The position numbers and the translations under genes were made by a program. This document shows, one piece after another, positions 1 to 8,269 of a DNA stretch of 64,000 nt (position 1 is its first letter; each line of letters starts with the position of its first letter). The notes below the pieces were generated by a model that ran no database searches, was not told the origin of the DNA, and saw nothing but the letters and a program-made list of their open reading frames with translations. The stretch is taken from NCBI RefSeq assembly GCF_024509555.1, contig NZ_JAMWEL010000009.1, forward strand, positions 1-64,000, in the 5' to 3' direction. Source of the stretch: Streptococcus suis (lineage in GTDB: Bacteria > Bacillota > Bacilli > Lactobacillales > Streptococcaceae).

Positions 1-71
1 AAGTTCTTGATAGACTGACCACTTTGGCGTAGTTCATAGATTTCGATTTTGTCTTCATAGCTCAATTTCAT
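1..71 (-). CDS. IS3-family transposase orfA, N-terminal fragment
   Basis: The visible protein starts MKLSYEDKIEIYELRQSGQS, a typical start of the helix-turn-helix OrfA of IS3-family elements, which binds the IS ends. Only 23 codons are visible because the gene runs off the left edge of the window. Whether the transposase is intact cannot be judged. Confidence 0.7.
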   Translation of the reverse strand, partial: MKLSYEDKIEIYELRQSGQSIKN

Positions 72-127
72 AAAAATAGCACCCCAAATGTTAGATTTTT
101 TCTGTCTAACTTTTGGGGTGCGGTTCA
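1..127 (-). mobile_element. End of an IS3-family (IS150-like) insertion sequence
   Basis: Only the left end of the element is inside the window. It holds the first codons of the transposase orfA on the minus strand and, outside it, an inverted-repeat structure (CACCCCAAA ... TTTGGGGTG, about 81-120). The outer edge reads TGAACCGCACCCCAAAAG on the minus strand, which resembles IS150-group terminal repeats. The exact end, near 121-127, is an estimate because the other terminus is outside the window. Confidence 0.7.
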
Positions 128-153
128 AACGACTGTCTTTTATAAAAAATTTA

Positions 154-1191
154 CTAATCCTCATCTCTATTGAAACAGATGTAAAATTCATTACTAGAAG
201 CATCGTAACCAATTAAATCTCGCCTCATAAACAACCGAAGGGTATGACGAACAGCTAGAGGTGGTACTCCTCGACAAAAAGCCTTTAACTCTGTCCGCTT
301 AATGGTCCGATATTGAACAATCGGTTCAATGACCCGGTCTACCTTACGAACAGACAGCCCCTTAACTTCAGACTTGGGTAGACTGTTCAGCAGGTAGTAC
401 CGTTTTGCTGTTTCAACAAAAGGATAGTCAGCCAACTCTAGGTTGGCAAAAACAGTTTGGTCATCTTTTACCAATAAAATCAAGGAACAATCGTCCGATG
501 TCCGTTCCCGAAAACGGACCCGAATCAATTCCTCCAGTTGCTCATAAGCCTCTTTCTCATCCTCCTTGATGAGATTGACAATGTCTAGCAAAATGGCAGA
601 AAACCGCTTCTCCCTCTGGCTATACAGACTGGTTTCAGCCCCATCACTCATAAGGAAGACACTGTCCAACTGATTGATTTTTCCTTGAAAAACTTTCAAA
701 TACTGCTCGGCTCCCTCACTGGTGACGGCTACCGTAACATTGGCATAGTCAAAATTTACAGGCTCCGATAAAACAGCTAACTCCCCTTCATTCAAGCAAC
801 CAATAACACCATCTCCCAGATGGAGAATGAGCAACTTCTCATCTTTCAAGGCTACACACAGTAGGGTAGATGCAAAATCTGAAAGATTTGCAGAAGGGGG
901 AAGATGAGAGAGTAAATCCTGATGGAGAGTGCTGATAACCTCCTGTTTTACTTGAACAGTCGGACTGGTATAAAAATGCTCAAAATCCTCTACCAGCAGT
1001 TGACAAATTTTTTGCGAGAAGAATCTAGCCCCCTCCTTGGCTCTCTTTGCGCTTCCGACACCATCGCACAAAGACATACAGAACACACCATTTGCCACCA
1101 AGCGCGTAACATGGTCTTCACAATCTTGATTTAACCTCTCGTGCCCCATACCCGTAACGGAGGCCCCGACTATTTTCCAGTTTACTGTCAT
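154..1191 (-). CDS. PP2C-family protein phosphatase of a TerY-P-like operon
   Basis: This 345-residue protein has the PPM/PP2C pattern of metal-binding aspartates: CDGVGSA near residue 43, LSDGAE near residue 180 and TSDDCSLILL near residue 230. Such enzymes remove phosphate from Ser/Thr. After the catalytic part, about 100 C-terminal residues are unassigned. The start overlaps the stop of the preceding vWA gene by 4 nt (ATGA), so translation is probably coupled. It is the last gene of the kinase/vWA/vWA/PP2C operon and is inferred to oppose the kinase encoded upstream. The operon ends next to an IS end. Confidence 0.85.
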   Translation of the reverse strand: MTVNWKIVGASVTGMGHERLNQDCEDHVTRLVANGVFCMSLCDGVGSAKRAKEGARFFSQKICQLLVEDFEHFYTSPTVQVKQEVISTLHQDLLSHLPPSANLSDFASTLLCVALKDEKLLILHLGDGVIGCLNEGELAVLSEPVNFDYANVTVAVTSEGAEQYLKVFQGKINQLDSVFLMSDGAETSLYSQREKRFSAILLDIVNLIKEDEKEAYEQLEELIRVRFRERTSDDCSLILLVKDDQTVFANLELADYPFVETAKRYYLLNSLPKSEVKGLSVRKVDRVIEPIVQYRTIKRTELKAFCRGVPPLAVRHTLRLFMRRDLIGYDASSNEFYICFNRDED

Positions 1192-1985
1192 GTCTTCTTC
1201 CTACTCTCAGTTATTGTTTTTGTTATGTAGCGGAAAAATTGATTGATATTTGATTCTGTATCCAGATAGAAGGGAGGATTGCCCAAACCAGGTTTCTTTT
1301 CATTCAAATAGTCATTGCCTTTTTGCAACTCCTTCAAATATCCTTGGAAATCATCAGAGATTGACCCGACAATAAGATTCAATTTTAAATCCTTGGTATC
1401 TTGGACAATAGACCCTACAATCTGATCAATCTCTCCATCTACTTCCTGCGTTTTTCCATCCGTCATAATAATTAACCAGGGTTGCCGTCTGGATACTTCC
1501 TGCTGGTCATAGTGAGCCTTCCGCAACCGAACCTGTTCCATCGCCAATGCTAGACCATCACTAAGGCAAGTCTCCTGCCCAAGGGCCGCAATGACTGGAA
1601 CTTTAGTGGTCCTTGTTACACTTGAAAACTGCTGACTAACACGGGCAACATCGTCAAAGGTCACAATGGCAATTTCAATACCAGGGAGATGGGACTCCTT
1701 AACCAGTTCGGAATAAAAGTCTTTTAAACGTTCATTGATAATATCCTTAATCGACCGTCCTCCCGTCACCAAATCATAAGTTTGCCCATCAACGGTTACC
1801 GTTTTACCCAGTGCTTGACTATCCGCATCATCCACTAAGGCATTCATGGACAGGCTAGTGTCAATGCAAAAGCAAATAGGAATTCGCACACCGGTCACCT
1901 CATTGGGAGAGGTTCGATCAAACTTATTTACCAACTGCTTATTTTTTCCAGACCTATCAGAATATGTTCTTTCTTTCCTAACCAT
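1188..1985 (-). CDS. vWA-domain protein, TerY-like (second copy)
   Basis: This protein of about 265 residues carries a von Willebrand factor A domain. The metal-site (MIDAS) motif DTSLS is near residue 42 and MTDGKTQEVDG supplies the later acidic position. TerY-like vWA proteins are thought to be protein-binding or scaffolding partners of the kinase and phosphatase in TerY-P systems. I prefer the ATG at 1985 because GTGAGG sits 6 nt upstream; an in-frame start 12 nt further up is possible. The start lies just after the stop of the first vWA gene, and the end overlaps the PP2C start by 4 nt. It is paralogous to the upstream vWA gene, so the pair probably arose by duplication. Confidence 0.85.
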   Translation of the reverse strand: MVRKERTYSDRSGKNKQLVNKFDRTSPNEVTGVRIPICFCIDTSLSMNALVDDADSQALGKTVTVDGQTYDLVTGGRSIKDIINERLKDFYSELVKESHLPGIEIAIVTFDDVARVSQQFSSVTRTTKVPVIAALGQETCLSDGLALAMEQVRLRKAHYDQQEVSRRQPWLIIMTDGKTQEVDGEIDQIVGSIVQDTKDLKLNLIVGSISDDFQGYLKELQKGNDYLNEKKPGLGNPPFYLDTESNINQFFRYITKTITESRKKT

Positions 1986-1993
1986 CGCTAACC

Positions 1994-2776
1994 TCACTGA
2001 ATCAATTTCGACATATGCTCATCCAATTTTAGTTTTGGATTGGTGATGTTGCCTGCCAAGGTTTCTCTCATGGCTTCTGTCAACATTGTAAAGACAGAGG
2101 TGATATGTTTCATGACATCTATTGGATAGATACGGTACTGATTGTTCAACCGCCGAAGGGTTTCAAGGTTCAAGTCCTTATCGTTGATCCCGATGCAATA
2201 CATCATCAGTTGCCCCTCGTTTTCCAAGCGATTGGCTCGGGCAATCACTTCTTCCATCAAGGAAGTGTCCCCCCTATCCTCACCATCTGTAAACAGGATG
2301 ATCCATGGTCTGTTATTTGAAACACTTTCCTCTCTATACTCTTCCTTACGCTTCAGCGCCAAATCTAAGCAGACTGAGACAGCCTCTCCTAGCTTGGTTT
2401 GACCCCTACCATAATCTGGCAATAACCTCTCTAACTGGGATTTATCTAAACTACGATAGGGTTCAATAATTTGAACCTCATCATTGAAGGTTACAACTGC
2501 TAGCTCCATTTGAGCATGGTTCTTGTCTGCCCTCAAGGCAGCATACCCATCCAAGGCAGCCGACTTGATTTTCTGAAACCTAGTAACTCCCCCTGAAACC
2601 AGATTGACCTTTCGACCATCTTCCGTCAACGTTTCCCCGACAATCTTTGTATTGGTGCTATCCACAACCGTATTCATGGATTGACTGGTATCAAAACAAA
2701 AGATAATGGGTAATTTTTTACCTCCCTGATAATCAGACAAGTCCTCATTTTGGACTTTATCAACTAAGCGTGACAT
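1994..2776 (-). CDS. vWA-domain protein, TerY-like (first copy)
   Basis: This protein of 260 residues has a vWA domain with an intact MIDAS motif (FDTSQSM) and FTDGEDRGDTS in the second metal-binding loop. I placed the start at 2776, where AAAGGAG precedes the ATG by 6 nt; a longer reading of 10 extra residues has no ribosome-binding site. It lies 34 nt after the broken MORN reading frame and 8 nt before the second vWA gene. By analogy with TerY-P triads (known family association), it would bridge the kinase and phosphatase to a target. The target is unknown. Confidence 0.85.
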   Translation of the reverse strand: MSRLVDKVQNEDLSDYQGGKKLPIIFCFDTSQSMNTVVDSTNTKIVGETLTEDGRKVNLVSGGVTRFQKIKSAALDGYAALRADKNHAQMELAVVTFNDEVQIIEPYRSLDKSQLERLLPDYGRGQTKLGEAVSVCLDLALKRKEEYREESVSNNRPWIILFTDGEDRGDTSLMEEVIARANRLENEGQLMMYCIGINDKDLNLETLRRLNNQYRIYPIDVMKHITSVFTMLTEAMRETLAGNITNPKLKLDEHMSKLIQ

Positions 2777-2809
2777 AGCTTGCTCCTTTCTTTTATCGAC
2801 AGTCAAGAC

Positions 2810-3883
2810 CTAGCTCGACCTGTTTCTCCATTTTAGATTTATTTTACTATTCTTTTGGTAAGGCTCTCGCAATACTTCTTGTCCTTCCCTGTATACAACA
2901 GAATAGGTTTTACCAGCTTTTGTAAGAATACCGAAACCGTGTTGCTCTCCATACCACCACTCACCTATGTAATAGTCTCCATTAGGCCACATATACTTCC
3001 CTTTACCAGGGAATAAATACCAATCGTAAGCCTTCAAATCTTTGAAATCATCCTCATATTGACTATCTTTCCAGAGGTTTTTATCTCGACCACTACATCT
3101 ATCCGAATACCAGGAACCTTCATACTTCCCGCCATCTGCATAATACATATTCCCTTGACCATGACGGTTACCTCCTTTCCATTCGCCCTCATAGATATCT
3201 CCGTTAGTCCAAACTTTTTTCCCCTGGCCATGACATTTGTCATTCTCCCAATAACCATCATATGTATTGCCACTCACAAAAAACATTTTCCCATGACCAT
3301 GGCGATCATCTTCTAGCCATTCTCCCTCATAATAATTGCCATTGGTCCATTTCATCGTACCATGACCATGGCGTTTACCATCTTGCCATTCTCCTGTATA
3401 AATGCCTCCATCTGCATAGGTCATTGTCCCATGACCGTGTTGCTTATCATTTTGCCACGGACCATCGTACTTTCTACCATCTGACCAAGTCAGCACCCCC
3501 TGACCATGGCGGTCATTATGCTGAAACTCCCCTACATAGACCCTACCATCGGGCCATTTATAGGTTCCCTGTCCCTGAAAATTTCCATTCTCCTAGGAAC
3601 CATCACACGATTTTCCATCGGGCCACACCAAGCGCCCGTGACCATGGCGCTTATCCTCTTTCCAGTCTCCGTCATACTTACAACCATCTATATAGGACAT
3701 CTGACCTTGACCGTGCCGTCCATCATTCAGATAGCCACCTTCATAAACGGTACCATCGGGCCATTCGTGCCTGCCTTGACCTGTGCGAACATCGTCTTTC
3801 TAATCACCTGTATAGGTAGAACCATTCACATCGGTCAGTGTTCCACGACCATGGCGCTTATCATTGAGATAATCCCCCTCATA
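2810..3883 (-). pseudogene. Continuation of the MORN array beyond the stop codon (interrupted frame)
   Basis: Reading on in the frame of the upstream kinase-MORN gene gives good MORN repeats as far as the stop at 2810. The frame is interrupted by TGA at 3884-3886, TAG at 3800-3802 and TAG at 3593-3595. Both TAG codons sit where sister repeats have Trp (GDW.., GSW..), so each is one change from TGG. The longest uninterrupted stretch is the last 228 codons, which could start at a GTG near 3496, but no clear ribosome-binding site was seen there. The simplest reading is C-terminal decay of a longer protein of about 1,270 codons. Readthrough or a separately translated MORN protein remain possible. 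Confidence 0.75.
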
Positions 3884-6628
3884 TCACCTGCCATCGGGCC
3901 AGGTAGTCCGACCATAACCTGTACAAACATCATTCTCCCATTTACCTACATAAATAGATCCACTCACGTAGGTCATCGTTCCATGACCATGGCGCTTATC
4001 TGCTCGCCAGTCGCCTTTGTAGCCGCCTCCATCTGCATAGGTCATTTTCCCATGACCTTGGCGTTTATCCTCTCGCCATTCTCCTGTATAAATGCCTCCA
4101 TCTGCATAGGTCATTGTCCCATGACCATGGCGTTTATCCCTTTCCCAGGAACCATCGTATTTGGAACCATCTGGCCAAATTTTGATACCATGTCCCTTGA
4201 TTTCACCCTTGTGAAAATCTCCTTCATAGACGACACCTGAGGGCCAGACATATTTACCATAGCCAGTTCGCTGGTCTTCGTGCCAGTCACCCTCATAACA
4301 ATCACCATTTGCCAATTTCAATCTACCTTGACCATGACGTTTATCGTTTTGCCAGTCGCCTGTGTAGCCGCCTCCATCTGCATAGGTTATTTTCCCCCAA
4401 CCATGACGTTTATCATATCGCCAAGAGCCTTCATATTTAGCACCGTTTGTCCAGACAAGAACTCCCTGACCGGAACGCTGATCTGCTCGCCAGTCGCCAT
4501 CATATACTCGACCATCCGCGTAAGTCATCTTTCCCCAACCAGACCGAAGTCCTCGGTCAAAATTTCCCTCATAAATGGAACCATCTGACCAACGGTAGCT
4601 AGCAAAGCCTGTAAACTTGTCATGAAATAAATTTTTAGGAGAGGTTGGAGTTGAAGTGCTTCTTCCTGTCGTTGAAGTAGGGCTGTCTGGATCGCAGTAC
4701 CGATCATCCTGCCACAAGCCTTCATAAATGGTGCCGTCCAAATTGGTCAGCTTACCCCGACCATGGCGCCTATCTCCTTGCCAGCTGCCCTCGTAAACTC
4801 TGCCATCTGCATAAGTCATCTTTCCACGACCAGACCGAAGTCCTCGGTCAAAATTTCCCTCGTAAATGGAACCATCTGACCAACGGTAGCTAGCAAAGCC
4901 TGTAATCTTATCCCTAAATGGATTTTTAGGAAGGGATTTAGTTGAAGCTCCTGTATTAGAAGAAACACTGTCTTGTACAAGTTGGCCATAATGCATACCA
5001 TCTTTCCACAAGCCTTTGTATGTTTTACCATCTGCATAGGTCATTTCCCCGTGACCGTGGCGTTTACCATCTTGCCAGCCACCCTCATACCTAGCACCGT
5101 TTGGCCATTTCAATGTACCACGACCAGTTCGCTGATCTACTAGCCATTCTCCCTCATAATAATTGCCATTGGCCCATTTCATCGTTCCATGACCATGACG
5201 TTTATCGTTTTGCCAGTTGCCTGTATAACTGCCTCCATCTGCATAAGTCATTGTCCCCTGACCATGGCGTTTACCATCTTGCCAGCTTCCCTCATACTTA
5301 GCACCGTTTGACCAGACTAGAGTGCCCTGACCAGCACGGGAGCCACTTAGAAACTCCCCCTCATATACCCTACCATCGGACCAGATATACTTACCTTGAC
5401 CGTGCAATTTACCATTTAGAAACTCCCCCTCGTATACCCTGCCATCAGACCAGGTATATTTACCTTGACCGTGCAATTTATCATTCAGATAGCCACCCTC
5501 ATAACATTCACCACTCGCCCATTTCATCTTTCCGCGACCAGACCGCAGTCCTCGGTCAAAATGTCCCTTGTAAACGGAACCGTCTGACCAACGGTAGCTA
5601 GCAAAGCCTGTAAACTTATCCTTAAATGGATTTTTAGGAGAGGATTTTGATGAAACAGGGCTAGCCCCTGTGTTAGCAGGAACACTGTCTGGTACTAGTT
5701 GACCATAGCAGGCATTTTTTCGAATGAGGCTTGGCAATTCCTCCTCATAACGCTTAATCGCCTCTAGCCAAACCTCCATGGACGGACGATTACGGTGCTG
5801 GTAATAGCGGCCCTTAGGAGTTAAAATATCCATAAAAAGCTGACGAATATAGCTTGGTAGTATATGCCAGTTCTTTCTAGCCCTATTTTTATTACAATCT
5901 ACCTCTTGCCAGTCAGCAAACTTGACATCCCCGTCTAAGATGGGTTCCAGGCTGTCAACGGAAAGATAAGGGGAGTCATTTAAGAGCAGGAGATGGTAGA
6001 GAAGAACCGTTACTGAAAAGACATCACTCTGGCTATCCCTTTGAAAATTTTCAACGATACAGACCTCACCATTGACCCTTTTCAGCATTTCTGGAGCCTC
6101 AAAGGGAAGGGTGTGACCTAGCATCTTGTAATTTCCAGTAACCAAGAAACTATCCGTATCGATGAAATAAAATTCCTGTTGCTTATTGCCTACATCAAAC
6201 AAGATATTGCCCAAACTCACATCACCGATAAAAATCTGATTGTTATGGAGGAAATTGATATAGACACAAAGCTTGCGCACAACTGCTACCAACTCACTTC
6301 TGGTAAAATCCCTCCAGACATACTGAAATTCCTTACCATAGCACCGTTTCATCAGAAAACCAATCACTTGCTTCTGGTTGTCATACAAGAGTTCCTTTGG
6401 AAAGGCAATCCCTCTAATCCCTAAATCCTCAGCCTGCTTGCCATAGTCAATCAGTAATTTCAACTTTTTAATCTTATCTTTCGGTGGTTGACTATGGTAA
6501 ATCTTGGCCAGTAAGTCCCCTTGATTGGTTGCAAAAATGGCTCCCTCACCACCTTGATTTAACAAATTCTTAATCGAAACGATTTCTCCCCTAGGCAGAA
6601 AAACATTGGTATGTTCGTATCGTTTCAT
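3884..6628 (-). CDS. Ser/Thr protein kinase-like domain fused to a MORN-repeat array
   Basis: This 914-residue protein begins with a kinase-like domain: glycine-rich loop NQGGEGAIF (about 25-32), Lys in AKIY (42), catalytic loop IGDVSLGN (134-141), a DTD in place of DFG (157-159) and FEAPE (176-180). After about residue 340 come roughly two dozen 23-residue MORN repeats (YEG..W....HGQG....DG). These fall into three blocks that each restart with FTGFASYRWSDGS after a Pro/Ser-rich linker. MORN repeats usually bind membranes or proteins, so the array may place the kinase at a surface. GGAGG precedes the ATG. The gene follows the PIN gene by 47 nt. The stop at 3884 is probably a truncation of a longer array. 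Confidence 0.85.
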   Translation of the reverse strand: MKRYEHTNVFLPRGEIVSIKNLLNQGGEGAIFATNQGDLLAKIYHSQPPKDKIKKLKLLIDYGKQAEDLGIRGIAFPKELLYDNQKQVIGFLMKRCYGKEFQYVWRDFTRSELVAVVRKLCVYINFLHNNQIFIGDVSLGNILFDVGNKQQEFYFIDTDSFLVTGNYKMLGHTLPFEAPEMLKRVNGEVCIVENFQRDSQSDVFSVTVLLYHLLLLNDSPYLSVDSLEPILDGDVKFADWQEVDCNKNRARKNWHILPSYIRQLFMDILTPKGRYYQHRNRPSMEVWLEAIKRYEEELPSLIRKNACYGQLVPDSVPANTGASPVSSKSSPKNPFKDKFTGFASYRWSDGSVYKGHFDRGLRSGRGKMKWASGECYEGGYLNDKLHGQGKYTWSDGRVYEGEFLNGKLHGQGKYIWSDGRVYEGEFLSGSRAGQGTLVWSNGAKYEGSWQDGKRHGQGTMTYADGGSYTGNWQNDKRHGHGTMKWANGNYYEGEWLVDQRTGRGTLKWPNGARYEGGWQDGKRHGHGEMTYADGKTYKGLWKDGMHYGQLVQDSVSSNTGASTKSLPKNPFRDKITGFASYRWSDGSIYEGNFDRGLRSGRGKMTYADGRVYEGSWQGDRRHGRGKLTNLDGTIYEGLWQDDRYCDPDSPTSTTGRSTSTPTSPKNLFHDKFTGFASYRWSDGSIYEGNFDRGLRSGWGKMTYADGRVYDGDWRADQRSGQGVLVWTNGAKYEGSWRYDKRHGWGKITYADGGGYTGDWQNDKRHGQGRLKLANGDCYEGDWHEDQRTGYGKYVWPSGVVYEGDFHKGEIKGHGIKIWPDGSKYDGSWERDKRHGHGTMTYADGGIYTGEWREDKRQGHGKMTYADGGGYKGDWRADKRHGHGTMTYVSGSIYVGKWENDVCTGYGRTTWPDGR

Positions 6629-6675
6629 TGGCTAACCTCCTCTATCCTCTATTTGGTCTCTAGCCTAACCAAGCA

Positions 6676-7626
6676 TCACGACTTTTTCTTAGCCTGACCA
6701 ACCTCACCATCTTTATCACGTAAGGTAATCTCCCAAATCGAATGCTTGCCCTCTTCCTTCCGATATTTTGCAACACACCTTGCTAGTGCCTGAGTAGAAT
6801 AGAGATTGACATAGTAGTTTTTAAACTTATCATCGTAGACCCTGAGCTTCTGGTGATTGGAGTAAAAGACCCGTTGAATCTTACCATCCTCTGGCCGAAC
6901 ACGGGCCACTAGGCAGTGAATGTCCGTGTTGACCACCCGTTTCCCTTCTTCCGAATACTTGCTTGGAACAACGCTGGCTCGCAAGGAACGGCAATACAGG
7001 TCAAACTGTAAACCTTTGTCATTTGTAAAGATCAAAACACTCCTTGCCCTCTTACCCGGCTTGTTGATTTCATAATTATAAATTTCAAAGATTTCTTGGT
7101 CTGCCAGACCATAACCTCTCCTCTCCCTATCTTCTGACTGGATTAACAGATTTTTCTGGAACATCCGCTCCAGAATATCAATACTCTCACGCGCAATGCG
7201 GACTTCTTTAAATTTCCCTTCCTTTTTCTTGCAATTTCGCACACGTTCTAATTCATCATACACATACTTGACAACCGTCACTTGTTTTTTAAACTTTAAA
7301 AGAGCTTTCTCTAATTCCAACAAAAACAAAGGCGATTTTCCCTTTAGTAAGCAACAGGTATCCAGCATAATCAGGTCATAGTTTCTGGACAAATCCCGAG
7401 CTAGAGCGTCCCCAACTCTTACATCTTGATCAAAGAATAGGGAAGCATCCAGGGCTTCTCCCTCCGATAAAATCAGACTAGAACCTGCTCTTAATTCCTC
7501 ATATAGTCCAAGAACCGCCTCTTGATCGCTGGGTAGATTATCCAAAGAAAGCCCGAGAGCTGTCAGTTTACGAACCAAAGAGCGCTCAGATACGCCCAAG
7601 GCTAAAAAGTCGTCCTTCGATACCAT
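6676..7626 (-). CDS. PIN-domain protein, first gene of the kinase/phosphatase operon
   Basis: This 316-residue protein has an N-terminal region of about 75 residues of unknown role, followed by a PIN-like fold. The acidic residues expected for metal-dependent RNA cleavage are in DLIMLDTC (Asp 89), YVYDELERV (about 121-129) and IFTNDKGLQFD (about residue 210). PIN domains are typically ribonucleases and often toxins. A good GGAGG precedes the ATG. As the first gene of the operon it is a plausible effector whose activity the kinase and phosphatase could set; that is inference. No antitoxin-like small gene is adjacent. Confidence 0.75.
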   Translation of the reverse strand: MVSKDDFLALGVSERSLVRKLTALGLSLDNLPSDQEAVLGLYEELRAGSSLILSEGEALDASLFFDQDVRVGDALARDLSRNYDLIMLDTCCLLKGKSPLFLLELEKALLKFKKQVTVVKYVYDELERVRNCKKKEGKFKEVRIARESIDILERMFQKNLLIQSEDRERRGYGLADQEIFEIYNYEINKPGKRARSVLIFTNDKGLQFDLYCRSLRASVVPSKYSEEGKRVVNTDIHCLVARVRPEDGKIQRVFYSNHQKLRVYDDKFKNYYVNLYSTQALARCVAKYRKEEGKHSIWEITLRDKDGEVGQAKKKS

Positions 7627-7736
7627 GCTACAATCCTCCTATAAGTCACGAATAGTCTTGTCTGGCTAGCTCCCTACCAAATGCCTTAAAAACCCTGTTC
7701 CTGTTAACAAGAACTTCTTCTTGTTTCATTGTCATT

Positions 7737-7750
7737 TGAAAGCGCTAACT
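7737..7750 (-). promoter_or_regulatory. Candidate CcpA (cre) site upstream of the PIN/kinase/vWA/PP2C operon
   Basis: TGAAAGCGCTAACT matches the cre consensus TGWAANCGNTNWCA at 13 of 14 positions. It lies about 110 nt upstream of the PIN gene, just downstream of an AT-rich TATATA stretch that may be the -10 region. If real, it would tie the signalling operon to carbon-source control. Confidence 0.5.
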
Positions 7751-8063
7751 ATATATACTAATGTACCATTTTTTATCATTTATTTCCTTTCCACCTTAAA
7801 AAATAAAGTTTCCACTTTTTCTGGCAAATTTCTCAAATAATTAGCCTAAAATCTGGCAAGATTGCCGATAATTATTTGAAAAAATATTTATAGATTGATA
7901 TACTGAATGCGTAAAATGACCGCCTCAAAGAAAAGACTCTAATCCACATTCTTTTTGAAATCTTGACGGTTCAATCAGGCACAATCACTATTTAGGCAAG
8001 CCTGATAAGAAACTTCGACCGTCCGAAACATCCCTCTGACTGGCTAGCCTATGGCAAGGGAGC
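7751..8063. other. AT-rich intergenic region with a nested inverted repeat
   Basis: No gene was found here. The part near 7751-7920 is very AT-rich and should hold the minus-strand operon promoter, though I could not fix clear -35 and -10 boxes. A nested palindrome lies at 7965-8023: outer arms GACGGT / ACCGTC and inner arms ATCAGGC (7974-7980) / GCCTGAT (8000-8006). It could be an RNA structure or the trace of a mobile repeat. Confidence 0.45.
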
Positions 8064-8213
8064 TATAGCCGAATGAAGAGCTTTCAGACAAGGAACTGAG
8101 GTGCAGGCAGCTAGAATAGCCTAGAGGCTGTTCTAGGTTGGAATAAGACTTGCCAAACAAGTCACTTTCGTACTCGAAAGTGACCATATATCAAAGCTCT
8201 TCAAATGACTATA
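8064..8213. repeat. MITE-like element, copy 1
   Basis: About 150 bp are bounded by imperfect 21-bp inverted repeats (left 8064-8084, right 8193-8213; both contain GAAGAGCTTT when read inward). A perfect internal hairpin lies at 8161-8184 (GTCACTTTCG / CGAAAGTGAC). The core GGAACTGAGGTG recurs in a second copy at 21998-22161. It ends about 55 bp upstream of the next gene and may supply part of that gene's leader. Confidence 0.7.
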
Positions 8214-8269
8214 CTATTGGAAAAAGCAGCCCTTACTCCAGTCCATCCCCTTATATCGAGAGGTTTCCT

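Noticed and set aside
3506..4240. Long open frame on the plus strand with hydrophobic, Ile/Thr-rich protein
   Set aside because: It is antisense to the MORN array and its regular repeats mirror the 69-bp units; no ribosome-binding site or family.
3884..5640. Repeated 69-bp units as a CRISPR-like or satellite array
   Set aside because: The units keep one reading frame and encode MORN motifs; there are no spacers.
8150..8269. 40-residue N-terminal extension of the hypothetical protein
   Set aside because: It would be encoded by the MITE-like element, and a good ribosome-binding site precedes the ATG at 8270.
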